Shown here: piece by piece, positions 61,464 through 64,000 of the stretch
How positions within the stretch are numbered: the stretch's first letter is position 1
How the letters are laid out: each line of letters begins with the position of its first letter
Assembly (NCBI RefSeq): GCF_023734775.1
Contig: NZ_AP025732.1
Span: 2,300,501-2,364,500, forward strand
Origin: Nostoc cf. commune SO-36
GTDB taxonomy: Bacteria; Cyanobacteriota; Cyanobacteriia; Cyanobacteriales; Nostocaceae
Direction: 5' to 3'
Length of the DNA: 64,000 bases
Made by a program: the position numbers and the translations under genes
The notes under the pieces: generated by a model
Told to the model about the DNA's origin: nothing
What the model saw: the letters and a program-made list of their open reading frames with translations, nothing else
Databases searched by the model: none

Positions 61464-64000
61464 TTAACGCCGACGCTTCACAAGGATGAATAGAGCGATC
61501 GCACTCACACCTAAAAACCATCCTCCTGATGCTTCAGGTACACTAACTTTCAAGGGATTAGCGGGTTTAGAGAGATTTTCCTTACCATTCTCAACTTTAC
61601 GGTCAAAGCGATCGCTTTGGGCTTCTGCTTCTTTGAGTAACTGTCTTTGTTCATCGTTGACTAATACCAACATCGAAGAATAAGGGCTGACAATCTTGTA
61701 CTTTTTGGCTACGGTATGAATCGCATCTAAACCTTTGAGGTTGTCTAACTTAATTTTTTTACTCAACCCTAAAATTAATTGTCTGGCTGCTAATGGCAAG
61801 AAATCATCTTGTTGGTTGCTAGTTGCAATTGCTGCGTCTAATGTTTGCAAATACCAAGCATAACCATTAACAACACTCACAACATCACTTAAAACTGATT
61901 TAGTCGCAATTCGTTGTAGCACCTCAGAAATATCAACAGCAACTCCACCACCACTATCTTGTAATGATTTAATGATGCCATCGTTATAAGCTCCAGGTAA
62001 TCCACCTAGATGTAGTATCCACAAAGGTGCTGGCGTATTGGGGACGGTTTTATTGTTCTTCGATAATTCATAACTACCTTCATCACTCACCAGCAAAACG
62101 ACATCATAAGCTGTATCCCCACGCAAATTGTTAAACTGTGTCAGCATTTCTTGGGGTTGAATTGTACCGTAAAAAGCAACTTTTTCCGGTTGGAATTGCT
62201 GGAGATCATCTAATCGTTTTGGTGCAGCACCTGGAGAAACACTAAGATATAAATCTGCATCGTTGTTTGTCAAATCATTATCTGCAAAGCTGTATTTTTT
62301 CAACCATGATAATGTTTGCAGCAATTCTTTAATATGTTTCCCCATACTGCGAGAAGTATCGAGAACTACAGCAACTCGTTGGTCTTTGGGTAAGGTGTAA
62401 TCTTGACTAGATAAAGGTTTAGCTAATATTTTGTAGCCTTCCTCTAAATTTACTTCATGTAATACAGGCTGAATTTTTCCACTCGCGGGGATGAATTTTT
62501 CTAACCAAGCATCGTCTTTCAAACCGATTTCTTTGCCGTTGCGGATACGCTTGGTTTGATTCGTCCAGAAGATATTACGTTTTTCCCCTAAATCGGGCAT
62601 TTCCCAACCTAAATTTTGTCCCAGCACTTTGTAAGTTAACCATAGGTGCATTTCTGTGGGGAGTGATGGTTGCCCTTGTATTTGTTGTACATTCTTAGGA
62701 GGAATAGGAAAAGCCCGTAATCGATAATGTCTCGGCCCTACTTGTTCCAACAAAGCTGGATCTATTGGGCGTGAACGTCTAACTTGAGAATTATAAACTT
62801 TCTGGGCAGCACCGCGAGGAGAGACAACAAAAGGGAAGCGTTGGTCTAACTTATTAGTATCACCCAACCATAAGCCAGTAATTACAGCGCTTTCTGGCAA
62901 AGAAAAGGAGTAAAAAACTTCCTGAACTTCTTGTGTTTGGTTTTTATAAATTTCGGACAATTCCACATCAGCCCAATCACCATGTTCTTTAACTGTGACT
63001 TCTTGTGATACTAATAAAACTTTTTTTTCGTTGATATTTAATAAACCTGCTTTAACTTCTTGTTCGTTAAAAGTAGATTGTACTGCGTGACTAACTGCTG
63101 TTTTTTCTGCTTTTTGTAGAGGTGTATCAAAAAAATCAGCGTAAAGTTTCTCTGCCTTGGCGGTATCTTTGTCAGAACCATTATATAAAAATGGTGACAT
63201 CAGCAAGTTATAAGTTGCTTGCAATCCATCAGTAGCCGATTTATCTAAGCCTAAGACATGATGATACATAGCACTGATGTGGTTATTTTCCTGCTTGCTG
63301 CTAAGGTAGCGGTAAGAAGATAAATAAGCGTTAACTAATCCTGTACGAATTTGTTCTGATTTGGCTACAAGCGTTTGGCGATCGCTATCATTTTTAGGTG
63401 CATTAGCTAAGAGCGAAAAAGCTAATACTTGGGGTTGTTGTTGTGAAGATACAAAAATAACTGCAAACGCCACAACAACTGCACCAGCACCAGCAAATGT
63501 TTTATTATTACCATGTTCTGAAGCAAAAGTTCTTAAAAATTTTGCTCCCGAATGTACATACATTGCTGTTAACGCCGATGGCATGACAATAAACAATGTG
63601 GCACTAAAACCAAGAATAAGTAGCCAAGGGATAATTAGAAATAACCCGCCCACAAAAGCTGATTGATATAGTACATTCGCTAATATTTTTAGCCATGTAA
63701 ATTTGAGGAATTGTTGCAACATAAATACTGCTAAAGGCACAGCATAAAATAACAAAACTGCACCCGCGTAAATACCAAATATCAGCATTAATGTATGGGC
63801 TAACATTTGTACCCATTGCAAACCAATTTTGCGTCGGGAAGCATAACCCCAAAATAACTCTCCAGTAAAAGTAGCTATACATACGCCTGTTGTTATCAGA
63901 ATTTGGCTACTAGCTGATGTCAGTTCTCGAATCACAAATAACCGCAACAAACATAATACAAACAGTGGTGCTTCTACACCATAAAATAGGCGAATTAGTT
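61464..64000 (-). CDS. PEP-CTERM family integral membrane protein (VIT/VWA-like), N-terminus cut by window edge
   Basis: A large membrane protein whose frame is open through position 64000 (LIRLFYGVEAPLFVLCLLRL continues before the TTG at 63950), so its start lies outside. About 845 residues are visible. The N-terminal third has several membrane helices. The central part resembles a vault-inter-alpha-trypsin (VIT) domain (VKEHGDWADVELSEIYKNQT). A von Willebrand A-like domain follows (VAVVLDTSRSMGKHIKELL, DxSxS metal site present). The C-terminus is a PEP-CTERM-like tail (SVPEASGGWFLGVSAIALFILVKRRR). It matches the PEP-CTERM integral membrane protein family TIGR02921. Role unknown, probably in export or surface assembly linked to exosortase. 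Confidence 0.88.
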   Translation of the reverse strand, partial: LIRLFYGVEAPLFVLCLLRLFVIRELTSASSQILITTGVCIATFTGELFWGYASRRKIGLQWVQMLAHTLMLIFGIYAGAVLLFYAVPLAVFMLQQFLKFTWLKILANVLYQSAFVGGLFLIIPWLLILGFSATLFIVMPSALTAMYVHSGAKFLRTFASEHGNNKTFAGAGAVVVAFAVIFVSSQQQPQVLAFSLLANAPKNDSDRQTLVAKSEQIRTGLVNAYLSSYRYLSSKQENNHISAMYHHVLGLDKSATDGLQATYNLLMSPFLYNGSDKDTAKAEKLYADFFDTPLQKAEKTAVSHAVQSTFNEQEVKAGLLNINEKKVLLVSQEVTVKEHGDWADVELSEIYKNQTQEVQEVFYSFSLPESAVITGLWLGDTNKLDQRFPFVVSPRGAAQKVYNSQVRRSRPIDPALLEQVGPRHYRLRAFPIPPKNVQQIQGQPSLPTEMHLWLTYKVLGQNLGWEMPDLGEKRNIFWTNQTKRIRNGKEIGLKDDAWLEKFIPASGKIQPVLHEVNLEEGYKILAKPLSSQDYTLPKDQRVAVVLDTSRSMGKHIKELLQTLSWLKKYSFADNDLTNNDADLYLSVSPGAAPKRLDDLQQFQPEKVAFYGTIQPQEMLTQFNNLRGDTAYDVVLLVSDEGSYELSKNNKTVPNTPAPLWILHLGGLPGAYNDGIIKSLQDSGGGVAVDISEVLQRIATKSVLSDVVSVVNGYAWYLQTLDAAIATSNQQDDFLPLAARQLILGLSKKIKLDNLKGLDAIHTVAKKYKIVSPYSSMLVLVNDEQRQLLKEAEAQSDRFDRKVENGKENLSKPANPLKVSVPEASGGWFLGVSAIALFILVKRRR

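Overview
The window looks like the chromosome of a filamentous, probably heterocyst-forming cyanobacterium close to Nostoc or Anabaena. The evidence is an apcE-apcA-apcB-apcC phycobilisome-core operon whose ApcE carries four linker repeats, a pipX-pipY-sepF-proC block, an H-NOX/HNOBA pair of the type known from Nostoc, frequent HIP1-like GCGATCGC octamers, and heptanucleotide tandem repeats between genes. No rRNA, tRNA, CRISPR array, phage or intact insertion sequence was seen. Both ends cut genes: a flavin monooxygenase at the left and a PEP-CTERM-type membrane protein at the right.

Layout. 1-9.7 kb: flavin monooxygenase, Tat-exported beta-carbonic anhydrase, UbiD decarboxylase, FtsW, a short RTX protein, and the H-NOX gas sensor with its histidine kinase. 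10-13.1 kb: a small oxidative-tailoring group made of a methyltransferase, an overlapping haem-oxygenase-fold (DUF3865/CADD-like) protein and a divergent Fe(II)/2-oxoglutarate-type oxygenase. 13.1-18.4 kb: the allophycocyanin core operon. 18.8-25.5 kb: a secreted protein, a Ski2-like helicase, then proC, sepF, pipY and pipX. 26.5-31.6 kb: a Rieske oxygenase, a MerR regulator, and a copper operon (HMA chaperone, CPx ATPase, small membrane protein) preceded by a perfect 30-bp MerR-type palindrome. 31.7-32.9 kb: no protein genes, but an array of four minus-strand intrinsic terminators in which two ~150-160 bp units are direct repeats, a candidate tandem small-RNA locus. 32.9-37.5 kb: two receiver-histidine kinases, one with a degenerate receiver, and a LuxR-type regulator. 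37.5-41.1 kb: outer-envelope genes (LpxB-like glycosyltransferase, Omp85). 41.5-46 kb: a pair of architecturally matched membrane proteins with Ig-like domains, one ending in WD40 repeats. 46.3-57 kb: Upf1-like helicase, stand-alone IF2 N-domain, HDAC-family deacetylase, MscS channel, metallo-beta-lactamase-fold protein, VOC protein, alpha/beta hydrolase and Ser/Thr kinase. 57-64 kb: a degenerate dihydroorotase, a double histidine phosphatase and two PEP-CTERM proteins.

A property of the whole window dominates its reading. At least a dozen genes, including ones expected to be essential (ftsW, apcA, apcC, apcE), are split by single-base insertions or deletions, mostly in short homopolymers, with the family sequence continuing in the next frame. 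About 20 such sites are visible. Uncorrected consensus errors explain this better than mass pseudogenisation, so those genes are annotated here as single reconstructed genes, with the shift positions given.
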